Shown here: piece by piece, positions 9,169 through 18,122 of the stretch
Position numbering within the stretch: position 1 is the first letter of the stretch
Layout: each line of letters starts with the position of its first letter
Source of the DNA: Bacteroidales bacterium
GTDB taxonomy: Bacteria > Bacteroidota > Bacteroidia > Bacteroidales > JAQXIO01
Reading direction: 5' to 3'
Assembly: GCA_029007825.1 (NCBI GenBank)
Contig: JAQXIO010000063.1
Span: 27,774-91,773 of the forward strand
Length of the DNA stretch: 64,000 nucleotides
Notes under the pieces: model-generated
What the model saw: only the letters and a program-made list of their open reading frames with translations
Database searches by the model: none
Told to the model about the DNA's origin: nothing
Position numbers and translations under genes: made by a program

Positions 9169-9350
9169 GAGCCCGTTCAAATTTTTATCCGGGATGGAAT
9201 GAGAATAATTTTCAGGAGATTTCCGGTAATTTAAAAAGAAGGAACAGCGGGCTTTTTCAGGTTTTAAAGAGACGAAAAGGCTCGGAAATCAGCTCATTAC
9301 AACCGGAACAGACTTTTAAATAATTATTTCTATAAAATTCAAACAGGCTC
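9169..9350. mobile_element. 182-bp MITE, copy 1
   Basis: The element begins GAGCCCGTTCAAATTTTTAT and ends with an imperfect inverted copy (reverse complement GAGCCTGTTTGAATTTTATA). It is flanked by a 3-bp duplication TAA at 9166-9168 and 9351-9353. A second copy of exactly the same length lies at 18123-18304 with a TTA duplication. TNA duplications are typical of the IS1031 group of the IS5 family, so mobilisation by such a transposase is inferred. No transposase is encoded in the element. It separates the adaptor-like gene from the fibre-like gene. Confidence 0.85.
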
Positions 9351-9358
9351 TAAGCATT

Positions 9359-11047
9359 ATGGGAACACTGAATATCGACGAGACGAACGGCGACCTGCAG
9401 TTCGAAATCAGCGGCGACAAAGCGGCGCCGAAGGTAAAAGAGGGTATATGGCGAAAGCTGTTAGGGGCTTTTATCGGTTCGGCGGCAAGCCTCGACGCCG
9501 ACACCCGGAAACGGGCCCGCGACGCCGTTTCTGCCGAGGAGGCGGGAAGCGCCGCACGACAGGTGAACACGCATAACGGCGATGCTTCGGCGCATTCCGC
9601 CGCCATTGCGTCGGCTATCGATGCGTTCAACGACAACGATGGCGGCCTGCCGCTGAGCGAGGCCGCTTCGATCGTAGAAAAGAGCATCGGGAACAGCGAG
9701 TCGTCGGTAAGCCTGATCGCTGCCGGGGGGACGGAGAATGAGACGGCATTGACGGTCAATACCGTAGGAAATGCCTATATCGCCAAGGGTGGAAAGATGA
9801 AAGAGATCGCACTGAAGGGAGAGCTGCGCGCTTACCTCCGTTTAGAAGAGTATACGGGCAACTGGGCGTCGCCCGACGAGGCAGAGATTCCGGCAGAGGC
9901 GGAAACGATACACCGGTGGGGGTTTGTAAAAAGCGACAATCCGTTGCAATACTCTTTGTTGCTGCACAGTGCATCGAACTCAAGGCATGAATCGGGACTG
10001 GATACCTGCGCCGCACAGGTACGGATCATGAACAACGGCAATATCGAAACGCGCAGCAAGCTCGCGTTCGGCGGCTGGTCGTCGTGGAGCTCGGTGCTGC
10101 CGCCCGACGCCACGACCAACCAGAAAGGGGTCGTGCTGCTGGCGGAAGGAAACGGTACGGAGGGCGATGCGGGAAGGGTACCGGTATTAGACAGTTCGGG
10201 AAAGCTGAATGAGGAGATCGTAGTAAAGGCTGCCGATGCGGGCAGAGGCCACACGGGTACCGTGGAGGTGGTGTATAATGCCGAAACGGGCAGTTTCGGG
10301 CGTGTGCCGATGGTGGACGAAGGGGGAATACTGAGCTTTACGGTGCTTCCCGATGCTACGGCTTTGCAGAAAGGCGCAGTCATCCTCTCTTCCAACTCCG
10401 GCAACGCAAGCGAAGCAGGAAAGGTTCCGGTGCTGGGAAGCAACGGGAAACTGAGCCCGGGCGTACTCGGAACGGCAACGGGCAGCCAGACGGGAGGGGT
10501 AAAACTGGCAACCGGCAACGGCCTTACGCCGCCGGCGGAGAGCCGTGCGGCATGGACCGACGGCACGGGATGCGTGCCGCGCGAACACAGCTACGGCTAT
10601 GCGGGGAGCTTTACCTATACGGGCACGGAAGGGAGCGGCGGTTCGCTGGCCATGAAGTTCCATCTGCCGGCTCTTTCGCCGGAAAAACGTGCCTACGGCT
10701 CCGTGTCGGGCTGCATCTGGCTGAGCGGCCGCACGCAGGGGACTTCGCTGTGGTACGAACACAAGATTAACTGGCAGCTCGATTTCAACGGTTACGGGGG
10801 CGACGAAGCTTTCAACGGAGTATCGGTATCGGGCGAGGTTGCTATCACCTATTCCGAGTCGTCGCGGATGATCCGGTGGACAGGGGGAGAGATCGTTCCC
10901 ATCTCGCGCGGAAAGGACGAAGCCGGAGAAAGCTGGCTGATACCGCTGACGGAAAAAGCACAGGGTGCCGGAGAGATCGAAACGTTCATAAGGGGCTGCC
11001 GCATCCTGACGGATTCGTTCCATATGCTGGAGAATAATCCGGCGTAG
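9359..11047 (+). CDS. Phage tail-fibre-like protein
   Basis: 562 residues. From about 240 to 400 there are repeats of the collar/fibre type: DATTNQKGVVLLAEGNG, then DATALQKGAVILSSNSG, then GSQTGGVKLATGNG, each followed by a GxVPVLxSxGKL unit. These match the short beta-repeats of phage_fiber_2-like proteins that build trimeric fibre shafts. The C-terminal ~170 residues are beta-rich and Trp/Tyr-containing and may form the receptor-binding tip. The N-terminus (1-120) has Ala-rich helical segments. It is the last gene of the phage-like cluster. The MITE lies immediately upstream and may have cut it off from its original promoter. Confidence 0.72.
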   Translation: MGTLNIDETNGDLQFEISGDKAAPKVKEGIWRKLLGAFIGSAASLDADTRKRARDAVSAEEAGSAARQVNTHNGDASAHSAAIASAIDAFNDNDGGLPLSEAASIVEKSIGNSESSVSLIAAGGTENETALTVNTVGNAYIAKGGKMKEIALKGELRAYLRLEEYTGNWASPDEAEIPAEAETIHRWGFVKSDNPLQYSLLLHSASNSRHESGLDTCAAQVRIMNNGNIETRSKLAFGGWSSWSSVLPPDATTNQKGVVLLAEGNGTEGDAGRVPVLDSSGKLNEEIVVKAADAGRGHTGTVEVVYNAETGSFGRVPMVDEGGILSFTVLPDATALQKGAVILSSNSGNASEAGKVPVLGSNGKLSPGVLGTATGSQTGGVKLATGNGLTPPAESRAAWTDGTGCVPREHSYGYAGSFTYTGTEGSGGSLAMKFHLPALSPEKRAYGSVSGCIWLSGRTQGTSLWYEHKINWQLDFNGYGGDEAFNGVSVSGEVAITYSESSRMIRWTGGEIVPISRGKDEAGESWLIPLTEKAQGAGEIETFIRGCRILTDSFHMLENNPA

Positions 11048-11209
11048 AGGAGAAGCATAAATTTTCTTTCCATTATATTGTCCGGCAGTGTGATAATATA
11101 CAGACAAACATTTTTTATTTTCCAAATAAAAGCAAACTTAATGTGGCAATATATTGTTTATATCATATAAATATATTATTTTTGACACAGAAAAAAACAG
11201 AAGGTGATT

Positions 11210-11563
11210 ATGAAAACAATTAACCAGATTGTCGGAGAAAACCTTAAAAAACTCAGATCTTTATCCGGTTTCACTCAAGAACAGATCGCTGCATCGATCG
11301 GAATAGAACGATCTGCTTACAGCAATTACGAAGGAGGCATACGGGAAACGCCTTTCGACGTTTTAGAGAAATTGGCAAATCTGTTCGGATGCGAACCTTT
11401 TATTTTATTTGAAGATAATATACAGGTAAACGACGAAATACTGGCTGCCGCATTCAGGATTTCCGACCTGGAAGAGAACGACCTGAAAGAGATAGCCGGG
11501 TTCAAAGACATCGTGAAGTCTTATCTTAAAATGGAACGCATTTCGCAAAATGGCCCCCAATAA
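11210..11563 (+). CDS. XRE-family regulator of the XRE/ImmA/PIN operon
   Basis: 117 residues from ATG 11210 (a GTG lies two codons upstream), after the purine-rich AGAAGG. Residues about 5-60 form an XRE helix-turn-helix: GENLKKLRSLSGFTQEQIA, IGIERSAYSNYEGG and PFDVLEKLANLFG. The last ~40 residues are acidic and helical. It overlaps the ImmA/IrrE gene by 14 bp, so the two are translationally coupled. The standard model for such pairs is that the XRE protein represses the operon until cleaved by its ImmA partner; here that is inferred from gene order. Confidence 0.9.
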   Translation: MKTINQIVGENLKKLRSLSGFTQEQIAASIGIERSAYSNYEGGIRETPFDVLEKLANLFGCEPFILFEDNIQVNDEILAAAFRISDLEENDLKEIAGFKDIVKSYLKMERISQNGPQ

Positions 11564-12287
11564 ATTCATAATAGAAAAAGAGGTTTCGGCTTTCCGGGCA
11601 GACAACGGTCTCAGTTCATCCGAGCCGATCAATCTGAAGAGCCTGCTTTTAAAACTGAATATCCTGACCATTTTCAGGCCATTATCCGAAAATTTCTCGG
11701 GCATGTGCTTAAAAGCCGCTTCGGAACACCGGTTTATGCTTATAAATTCGAGCCATCAAAGGGGAAGGCAACATTTTACCATAGCCCACGAGTTATATCA
11801 CCTTTACATAGAGGAGAACCCGACTCCGCACAAGTGCAACCCCGGTCACAAAAGTAAAAGCCCGGTAGAGCAAAGTGCCGATATGTTTGCCGCATCGCTG
11901 CTAATGCCCGAAACAGGCCTTTGCCAACTTATCCCCGAAAGCGAACTTAAATCTAAGAATATTTCAATTGCAACGGTTTTAAAACTGGAACATTATTTTT
12001 CCGTGTCGCGGTCGGCATTGCTATACAGGTTATTGAATATCGGTTTGATAACAAAGGAAAGGCATTCCGAACTGGCCGCTATCCCGGTCAGGCGTTCTGC
12101 ATTGTGCTTCGGCTACGACACTGCCTTATACAATGCAGCCAACGAAGGCCTGGTGATCGGAGATTTCGGAGAAAAAGCCCGCCTGCTGTTCGAGCAGGAA
12201 AAGATTTCAGAAGGGCATTATTTAGAATTGCTTCATAAAATCAATACGAATGTGCCGGAAGAAAACGAAAATAGTACTCGATGCTGA
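11550..12287 (+). CDS. ImmA/IrrE-family zinc metallopeptidase
   Basis: 245 residues. The zinc site is HELYH (His80, Glu81, His84) in the context FTIAHELYHLYIEE. The third ligand candidate is Glu107 in SPVEQSADMFAASLLMP, which is diagnostic for COG2856. ImmA-type proteases cleave XRE repressors to induce phage, ICE or stress genes. The gene overlaps the XRE gene upstream (14 bp) and the PIN gene downstream (38 bp), so all three are one operon. The C-terminal ~100 residues form a helical extension. Cytoplasmic. Confidence 0.92.
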   Translation: MAPNKFIIEKEVSAFRADNGLSSSEPINLKSLLLKLNILTIFRPLSENFSGMCLKAASEHRFMLINSSHQRGRQHFTIAHELYHLYIEENPTPHKCNPGHKSKSPVEQSADMFAASLLMPETGLCQLIPESELKSKNISIATVLKLEHYFSVSRSALLYRLLNIGLITKERHSELAAIPVRRSALCFGYDTALYNAANEGLVIGDFGEKARLLFEQEKISEGHYLELLHKINTNVPEENENSTRC

Positions 12288-12774
12288 TGTTATCATCCAC
12301 TTTATAAAAGCTGAATCATTCTCTTTGTTGCCCGACATCTTTCCGGAATACGAATATGTTCTCCTGGATATCGTTTACAAAGAAATATCCAAAGACAAAA
12401 CTACCCAAACCCTGATAGACAACTATACCCGGGTGTTTCCGAAAATAAAACAGGAGGAGTTTGCCCCGCAAGGCGCTTCGATGCAGGAATATTTTCAATT
12501 GAAAAAGAGATTCGGAGAGGGCGAGAGCGCATGCATGGTATATTGCCGGGATAACCGGGACGTATTCGGCAGCAGCAACCTGAAAGATATAAAAGAGTAT
12601 TGCAGGCAAAACGATATTGCCAACCTGACAACCCTCGATTTTCTATACTACGCTTATTGCAGAAAGAAGCTCACCGCAGAAGAGTGCAACGAATTTATCC
12701 GTAAGGTCAGAAACTCGGGAAGCAAACTTCCGGATACGGACATAACAAGATATACCTGTAGTGTATTCGTCTAA
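12250..12774 (+). CDS. PIN-domain RNase-like protein
   Basis: 174 residues. PIN-type acidic residues are visible: Asp11 and Asp13 in VLDADVIIHF, Glu45 in YKEIS, Glu92 in the FGEGESACMVYCRD segment, and Asp101 and Asp113. PIN proteins are metal-dependent RNases and often toxins. The first 38 bp overlap the protease gene, which tightly couples its expression to XRE and ImmA. In ordinary VapBC pairs the antitoxin is a small DNA-binding protein; here the upstream XRE/protease pair may take that role, which is inference. No other toxin or antitoxin follows. Confidence 0.8.
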   Translation: MCRKKTKIVLDADVIIHFIKAESFSLLPDIFPEYEYVLLDIVYKEISKDKTTQTLIDNYTRVFPKIKQEEFAPQGASMQEYFQLKKRFGEGESACMVYCRDNRDVFGSSNLKDIKEYCRQNDIANLTTLDFLYYAYCRKKLTAEECNEFIRKVRNSGSKLPDTDITRYTCSVFV

Positions 12775-12996
12775 AAAAGAAGATAAATAAAATCATTTAT
12801 GTTAACAGAAAAAAGAAGCCTAATTATCTATGCTTCACTTCAACTAAAATCCAAATTCATCACACCTCGCTTTTCCTGCAATTTTTATTCATTTCAAATA
12901 AACACATTTGGTGAGTAATTTCATATCTCGTTTTGTCTGTAACTCTCATTTTTTACTGCAAACATAACATTATCAATATTCTTTGAGAGCTTTGCC

Positions 12997-14481
12997 TTAA
13001 CTTAATAAATCTATCATTTTCGCTTCTATTTCATCAAGCATTTTAATTAGTTGAGTTTTTATTTCATCTGTTGATTGAGAATTTTTTATTTTCATTCTCA
13101 TTATATCAAAATGTTCATTTTGCTTTTTTGTTTTTTGCTGTGTTTCATTTTGGATTCGTATAACGATCTGAAATGTATAGTCATCAATTTCCTTACATAT
13201 TTGAAGAAGATTAAGAGTCTTATTGATTTCATCAATTTGGTTTAAATCTTCATAGGCACTGTATCTTTTCCAAATATTGAACTTATCTTTCTCTATAAAA
13301 TGTATATACAAATTTTTACGGTCATTATTAATCTTTTTCGTTAATTCATCAAGCTTTTTTTCCAATAAAGCCGATTCTTCTTTATTGTGATTAATATCAA
13401 TATCTTTTAATCGTTTCCATAAACTATTACGTCTCGCATCCATATTATAACCATAGAGTTTGGTTAATGCCGCTATTTCTGTTATAAATATTTTGCGTAA
13501 ATGCAAAGAGCGCTCAATTTTAGATTCAGAACTCATATACGCTTTTACGGCACAAATTAAATCATTCTGAATGTAACTGACCATCATACGTAATAAGGTA
13601 AGTTCATTAAGAATTTCTATATTGGTTGGTATTTTAACGTATTTCATTGTCAAAAACTCCTTTATTTTACGACATTGCAAATGATTGCAGTAATATTTGT
13701 CAATACTATCACTTAACTTTATCAATGTATTGTCTGATTGAATAATTAGTTGTTCGCCCGATAATTTATTTGCGAACTTATTATAAAGAAAGTCTTTTAC
13801 ATTGAACTGGGAGATAGATAATTGTTGATTTGTATCTGCGTTTGAAGATGCTGTAAACTGACTGATAATGGCTAAAATTATTGTAGAAATCTGGGAAATA
13901 CGCAAATGGAGCAACATATATTGAGATACAAACTTACAATATTTATCTTCTTCAGTAATGGTATTTAATATCGTATATCTTTCTATCGGATTATTATAAT
14001 GGGAAGTACAATTGCGTATTGCAATTTCCTCTTTTTCAGGTTTTAATTTCACCAATTCTTTATCAATAATATTAATATATGAATTGAGTATAGGATTTTC
14101 CAATATTCTGGCTATTCGTTTTAATTCATTCCAAATACCTTCATTTTCTTTTATCCCTGCATAATATTTATAAGCCTCACATATAGTAAGAGTAATGTTT
14201 TGTATATGATAACGTTTTTCATAGATAATAGTCGTGCTTAAAAGCAATCTAAAAGAAGCCATAAGTTCGTGCATTATCAGAAAACTGCCCATATACAAAT
14301 CTTCTGTTTTGCTAAAAAGAGTAAGTATTGTTCCCGATTTATCTTTGAGCCCTTCTTCAGCGTTTATAAAGCATTTATGTAACTTTACCATAGCAGGAAA
14401 TATATCTTCTAATTCCGCTATAGTATCTTTGGAATTTTGAGTTAAAGAAACTAAGGTCTCTTTACTAGCTGGTTTTTTCAT
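12997..14481 (-). CDS. Large all-helical protein with two HEPN-like halves
   Basis: 494 residues, strongly AT-rich and Lys/Ile/Asn-rich, unlike its GC-rich neighbours. No family is recognised with certainty. Two segments carry an R-x(4-5)-H signature in a helical setting: Arg156-His161 (IRNCTSHY) and Arg388-His394 (DRKNLYIHF). The halves are also parallel in order: a helix with HIQNITLTICEAYKYYAG and WNELKRI before the first, and HLRKIFITEIAALTKLYGY and LWKRLKD before the second. This suggests an internal duplication of a HEPN RNase fold. HEPN proteins act in toxin-antitoxin and phage-defence systems. It is monocistronic and convergent with the PIN operon. Confidence 0.6.
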   Translation of the reverse strand: MKKPASKETLVSLTQNSKDTIAELEDIFPAMVKLHKCFINAEEGLKDKSGTILTLFSKTEDLYMGSFLIMHELMASFRLLLSTTIIYEKRYHIQNITLTICEAYKYYAGIKENEGIWNELKRIARILENPILNSYINIIDKELVKLKPEKEEIAIRNCTSHYNNPIERYTILNTITEEDKYCKFVSQYMLLHLRISQISTIILAIISQFTASSNADTNQQLSISQFNVKDFLYNKFANKLSGEQLIIQSDNTLIKLSDSIDKYYCNHLQCRKIKEFLTMKYVKIPTNIEILNELTLLRMMVSYIQNDLICAVKAYMSSESKIERSLHLRKIFITEIAALTKLYGYNMDARRNSLWKRLKDIDINHNKEESALLEKKLDELTKKINNDRKNLYIHFIEKDKFNIWKRYSAYEDLNQIDEINKTLNLLQICKEIDDYTFQIVIRIQNETQQKTKKQNEHFDIMRMKIKNSQSTDEIKTQLIKMLDEIEAKMIDLLS

Positions 14482-15009
14482 TATTAAGTATTATAAAAAT
14501 TAGATTTATAAACGGATACTAATTATTCTATTTTCAAATATATCAATTTCTTGTTTTGCAATCCACAACTTAACAGCAAACATTCCAATTTTTCACAGCC
14601 GTTATTACTTTGCAGTGGCAAAAATTGTAATTTTCTATCCGGCACCGCTTCTTTTTACCAAATTTATCTTCTTAAATTTTTATAGCTGCGGATCAAATAC
14701 AATACAACTATACCGGCGAACTGACGATCAACCGGGAACCGCTTCGGCGACAGCTTTCATTACCGGCTTTCCCTGTACACGGAGAAAGGGGGGATTCAGC
14801 TTCATCCATAAATCCGGGCATCCTCCCACACCTTATACCGAGGGAATGCAACAGGTCATCAAGAGACAAAACAGCATACTTTGCTTTAAAAGGCCATTAC
14901 CGGCAAAATAATCCTTAAATGTAAAGTTTACCGGATACGTCCGCGGCACGAAGTATCCGGTATATACAAAAGACATCCCAGGTCAGTAAAAAACTGCCTT
15001 GCAGTGCCT
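14482..15009. other. Gene-free region between helical protein and arsM
   Basis: Contains the AT-rich upstream region of the 14481 gene (to about 14600). Beyond that is a stretch with only short unsupported frames. No hairpin with a T run and no repeat shared with the rest of the window was seen. Confidence 0.45.
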
Positions 15010-15804
15010 TTATTTTCCCTTCTCCGCATATACGGTAATGCTGAATATTACGGTGGGCTGCGATTTGTAACGGGCAATCTCCTCTTCATCGAGGTATTGC
15101 CGGAGTATTTCGTCGGGCACGACGATGGGCTTCTCTTTCTGGATCGTCAGTCCGGAGAATCCGGCTTCACGGATATAACCGAGGTATTCTTCCTTATCGA
15201 TGGCACTCGCCACACAACCGGCATACATCTCCGCCGCCGATTTTATGCGGGCGGGAAGTTCCCCGGTCAGCACGATATCGGAGATACTGAAATGTCCGCC
15301 GGGTTTCAGCACCCGGTAAATCTGCGAGAACACGGTCTTTTTATCGGGCACGAGGTTCAGCACGCAGTTGCTTACGACAACGTCGGCGGTATTGCCGGCA
15401 ACCGGGATATTTTCTATATCGCCCTGAATAAATTCGACGTTGGTAAACCCTCTTTTCTGCGCATTTACCGTAGCTTTGGCGATCATGGCAGGAGAGAAGT
15501 CGATACCGATCACCCTGCCCGTTTCGCCCGTCTCGGCACGTGCGACAAAACAGTCGTTCCCCGCCCCGCTGCCGAGATCGATCACCGTATCGCCCTGACG
15601 GATCGCGGCAAACGCCGTAGGAAGCCCGCACCCCAGGCCCATATCGGCATCGGGGTTATACCCTGCTACGCCTTTATAGCTGTCGCTCATAATGGTATAA
15701 ACCTTCGGTTTCCCGCAACAGCAGGACGATTCGTTCTCTTTGCCCTGTAAAGCCAGATCGTTGTACTTCTGCTTTACCATTTCCTTGATATCTTTCTCAT
15801 TCAT
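15010..15804 (-). CDS. arsM: Arsenite S-adenosylmethionine methyltransferase
   Basis: 264 residues. The SAM-binding motif is DLGSGAGND at 76-84. Three cysteines expected to bind As(III) are present: Cys59 (GLGCGLPT), Cys147 (SNCVLNL) and Cys197 (YAGCVAS). A CCC cluster at 28-30 is also typical of many ArsM N-termini. The enzyme methylates arsenite to volatile or less toxic species in the cytoplasm. An ArsR-type operator lies at 15820-15835, 16 bp upstream of the start, and arsR is the next gene upstream on the same strand. Arsenic-induced derepression is therefore likely. Confidence 0.95.
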   Translation of the reverse strand: MNEKDIKEMVKQKYNDLALQGKENESSCCCGKPKVYTIMSDSYKGVAGYNPDADMGLGCGLPTAFAAIRQGDTVIDLGSGAGNDCFVARAETGETGRVIGIDFSPAMIAKATVNAQKRGFTNVEFIQGDIENIPVAGNTADVVVSNCVLNLVPDKKTVFSQIYRVLKPGGHFSISDIVLTGELPARIKSAAEMYAGCVASAIDKEEYLGYIREAGFSGLTIQKEKPIVVPDEILRQYLDEEEIARYKSQPTVIFSITVYAEKGK

Positions 15805-15819
15805 AGCTATTGTTTATTG

Positions 15820-15835
15820 TTCGTTATTTTACGAA
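15820..15835. promoter_or_regulatory. ArsR-type operator upstream of arsM
   Basis: TTCGTTATTTTACGAA is an inverted repeat with the same outer half-sites (TTCG...CGAA) and length as the two sites upstream of arsR at 16375 and 16402. Its position next to the arsM start fits steric repression. Confidence 0.75.
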
Positions 15836-16037
15836 TATTACCGATAAAAAAATTCAGGCATTTATATACGGCTTTGCACAAACAACCGAAAACGGCTGTT
15901 TTGCCGCGCGACGGCACCAAGCCTGCGCTTCAGGCGAGGAGTTTGGGAGTAAACCTGATTTGTAAACGACACCAACGGCGAAGAATGCGACCTGCGGATT
16001 TACCCAACGGTGTAAAATCGTATACAGGCACCTGAAT

Positions 16038-16361
16038 TTATTCGCAGCACTGCTGCGTTTCCGCAATGTCTTCGACAAAGCCGCCGAGCAGCTCTCTCAC
16101 GACAGCCCAGTTCCGGCGGTCAATGCAATACTTCACCGACGGCGGGTTGACCTCGCCCTGTATGAGTCCGGCGTCTTTCAATTCGTTCAGGTGTTGCGAG
16201 AGAGTACTCTTCGCAACGGGCAGCACTTCCGACATATCGCCGTGGTAACAGCAGGTCCGGGCCGCCAGCATTTGCAGGATGGCAACACGTACCGGATGCC
16301 CCAACGCCTTTGCAAAGCGGGCAATCTGTTCCTGCTCTTTTGTAAACTCCTTATCCGACAT
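16038..16361 (-). CDS. arsR: ArsR/SmtB-family arsenic-responsive repressor
   Basis: 107 residues with a winged helix-turn-helix (ALGHPVRVAILQMLA, then VAKSTLSQHLNELKDAGLI). The vicinal pair Cys37-Cys38 in RTCCYHGDM fits an As(III) sensor, and a Cys pair sits near the C-terminus (QQCCE). ArsR proteins repress until As(III) or Sb(III) binds the cysteines. Two operators overlap its promoter and a third precedes arsM 233 bp downstream, so it most likely controls both genes. No arsenite pump (ArsB/Acr3) is adjacent, so detoxification here appears to be by methylation. Confidence 0.94.
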   Translation of the reverse strand: MSDKEFTKEQEQIARFAKALGHPVRVAILQMLAARTCCYHGDMSEVLPVAKSTLSQHLNELKDAGLIQGEVNPPSVKYCIDRRNWAVVRELLGGFVEDIAETQQCCE

Positions 16362-16374
16362 TTTGCTTTATTTG

Positions 16375-16417
16375 TTCGCAAATATACGAACAATCTTTTA
16401 ATTCGCAATATTACGAA
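16375..16417 (-). promoter_or_regulatory. arsR promoter with two 16-bp operators
   Basis: TTCGCAAATATACGAA (16375-16390) and TTCGCAATATTACGAA (16402-16417) are near-identical palindromes spaced 27 bp apart. On the minus strand the first contains TATATTTG (16379-16386), a perfect Bacteroidetes -7 box TAnnTTTG, so repressor binding would cover the promoter. A third site is at 15820. Confidence 0.82.
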
Positions 16418-16757
16418 TAACTATTTTTACTTTGATAATTTATAACGACTCCGATTCTACCGGTGCATAATTCCACTGGTATCCAGACATATAAAACCAT
16501 TACTGTTTTATATTCATCCCGAGTCCTTCCCTCCAAAACACAAATATTAAATAAAAAATACCTTTATATGCAAAATTATATATACCTTTGTTTGCCGAAT
16601 ACTTTGCCATACCCCCAAACAAATGAATACAATAAGAAAAGCACTTTTTCCGGAACTTGCAGCCGCAGCCGTGCTTCTTTGTCCGTTCGGGAAAAACCGG
16701 GCCGGATATTCACGATACGCAAAATAATACAGGGAACATTTTTTATTATCCGTTTAT

Positions 16758-17324
16758 ATGAAACCCACAATTTCGATCTCCATCCTAAAATACCCGCTAA
16801 GCATATTTTTATTTTGTTGCCTCTCCGGATGCACTTTCAATTATTTCGACTACTACCAGCATATCGAAGTGCCGGAGGGGAAATACAACTTTGGTCTTTA
16901 CGGAGAGCCTTCTTTCGGAGATCCCGTATTTATGGTATTGAAACTGGAAAAAGAGATCGATCCCGAAAAACTGGCTTTTAATTACAAGTTATTTTCCGGC
17001 GAGCCGATGCTTACGGAGGAAGAGAAAGAATGGATCAATTCAAGAACGGTTCTCTACAACTATGAAGAGTCTTCTTATTTTTGGTCAAACGCCAAAATCG
17101 AGCTGTTTCATAACCGGTTCCTGGTTTTTTCGAGGGGCGGCTATCATTTCAGCCTCTACGACCTGAAAACCGAAAGTGCTCCTTTCAACGACGCAATCCC
17201 CTGGCATAGTTGGCGTGAGAACTACAATCCCAGTGAAAATAATGATGAAAGAAGCAGCTACGGAACCTGGATCAAAACAAACCTGCACGATAAAATAAAC
17301 GATTATATCGAGGCGAATCGATAA
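16758..17324 (+). CDS. Hypothetical lipoprotein
   Basis: 188 residues. The N-terminal ~24 residues are a lipoprotein signal ending at a LSGC lipobox with Cys25, so the protein is probably anchored in a membrane. The rest is soluble with many Tyr, Phe and Glu residues; no family is recognised. A longer overlapping frame from 16463 has no coding character and is rejected. It lies 17 bp before the frameshifted gene at 17342, another exported protein; the two may form one unit. Confidence 0.75.
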   Translation: MKPTISISILKYPLSIFLFCCLSGCTFNYFDYYQHIEVPEGKYNFGLYGEPSFGDPVFMVLKLEKEIDPEKLAFNYKLFSGEPMLTEEEKEWINSRTVLYNYEESSYFWSNAKIELFHNRFLVFSRGGYHFSLYDLKTESAPFNDAIPWHSWRENYNPSENNDERSSYGTWIKTNLHDKINDYIEANR

Positions 17325-17341
17325 ACGATGAAAATAGTTTT

Positions 17342-17979
17342 ATGAAACAGTTAAAAAATTCAGACAAGACAATGGGAACAAAAAAACATTTAAAGAACAA
17401 AATAAATTTGAGAAAAATAGTAACGCTCTTTTTAGTATTGATCGGTGTTTCTTATGTCAATGCCAAAGAATGCGAGGGTTTTTATGTTACGAACAATCTG
17501 GATACGATCAAGTGTAAAATTAATATAGAGGAAAATTTTTTCCATAAGAATGTCTATCATTTTCATAGGATAAGCAGGGGTGTAAAATTAAAAGATACTG
17601 AAGGAGTAAAGTTTTTCAGACCTCAGGAGATCGCATGTTTTGTAGTATTTGTGCCCAGTGGCGATACTTGCAAATTTGTTTCCGTACAGACTGACAATCA
17701 TTATTTTTACCATGAAGTGGCTGCGGGAAAAATATTTATGTACCTGAAATATCAAACTCATCCTTACGACGGGGGTATGATAACCGAGTGTATTTTTTTC
17801 AAAAATGATGAACCCATAAAACTCAGAACAATGGATACGAGAAAAATCAAAGAAAAAAAATCAGCCTTCTTTTGTCAGACAATCCTGAAGTGCTGGAAAA
17901 ATGGGAAAAGGCAAAGTTCGATTTAAAGACGATACAAGAAATAATAAAAGAATACAACAGTCATTACGATACCTTTTAA
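17342..17979 (+). pseudogene. Exported hypothetical protein with a frameshift at an A8 tract
   Basis: A signal peptide (LRKIVTLFLVLIGVSYVNA) leads a beta-rich secreted domain. The frame stays intact to the eight A residues at 17853-17860 and then runs into a short unlikely tail ending at 17926. Reading one frame back from 17860 gives a clearly coding continuation (LSDNPEVLEKWEKAKFDLK, then IIKEYNSHYDTF) that stops at 17979. A ninth A would restore the gene. This is either a real one-base deletion, a sequencing error, or -1 slippage. The start could also be ATG 17372. Function unknown. Confidence 0.7.
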
Positions 17980-18122
17980 AAAAGGACAACCGCCTAACAC
18001 GTGCCCTGACACCCGTCGGGCTGTTTCCTGAAATTTTGAAAATTTATCTACCTGCATTAGCATTCATCATGCACCATATTAAAATAAAAACAGAAATTTT
18101 GAACTGAAAAGGAAGAATCTTA

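Noticed and set aside
16463..16981. 172-residue plus-strand frame overlapping the lipoprotein gene
   Set aside because: The overlapping 16758 frame has a lipobox and signal peptide; this one has none and unusual composition.
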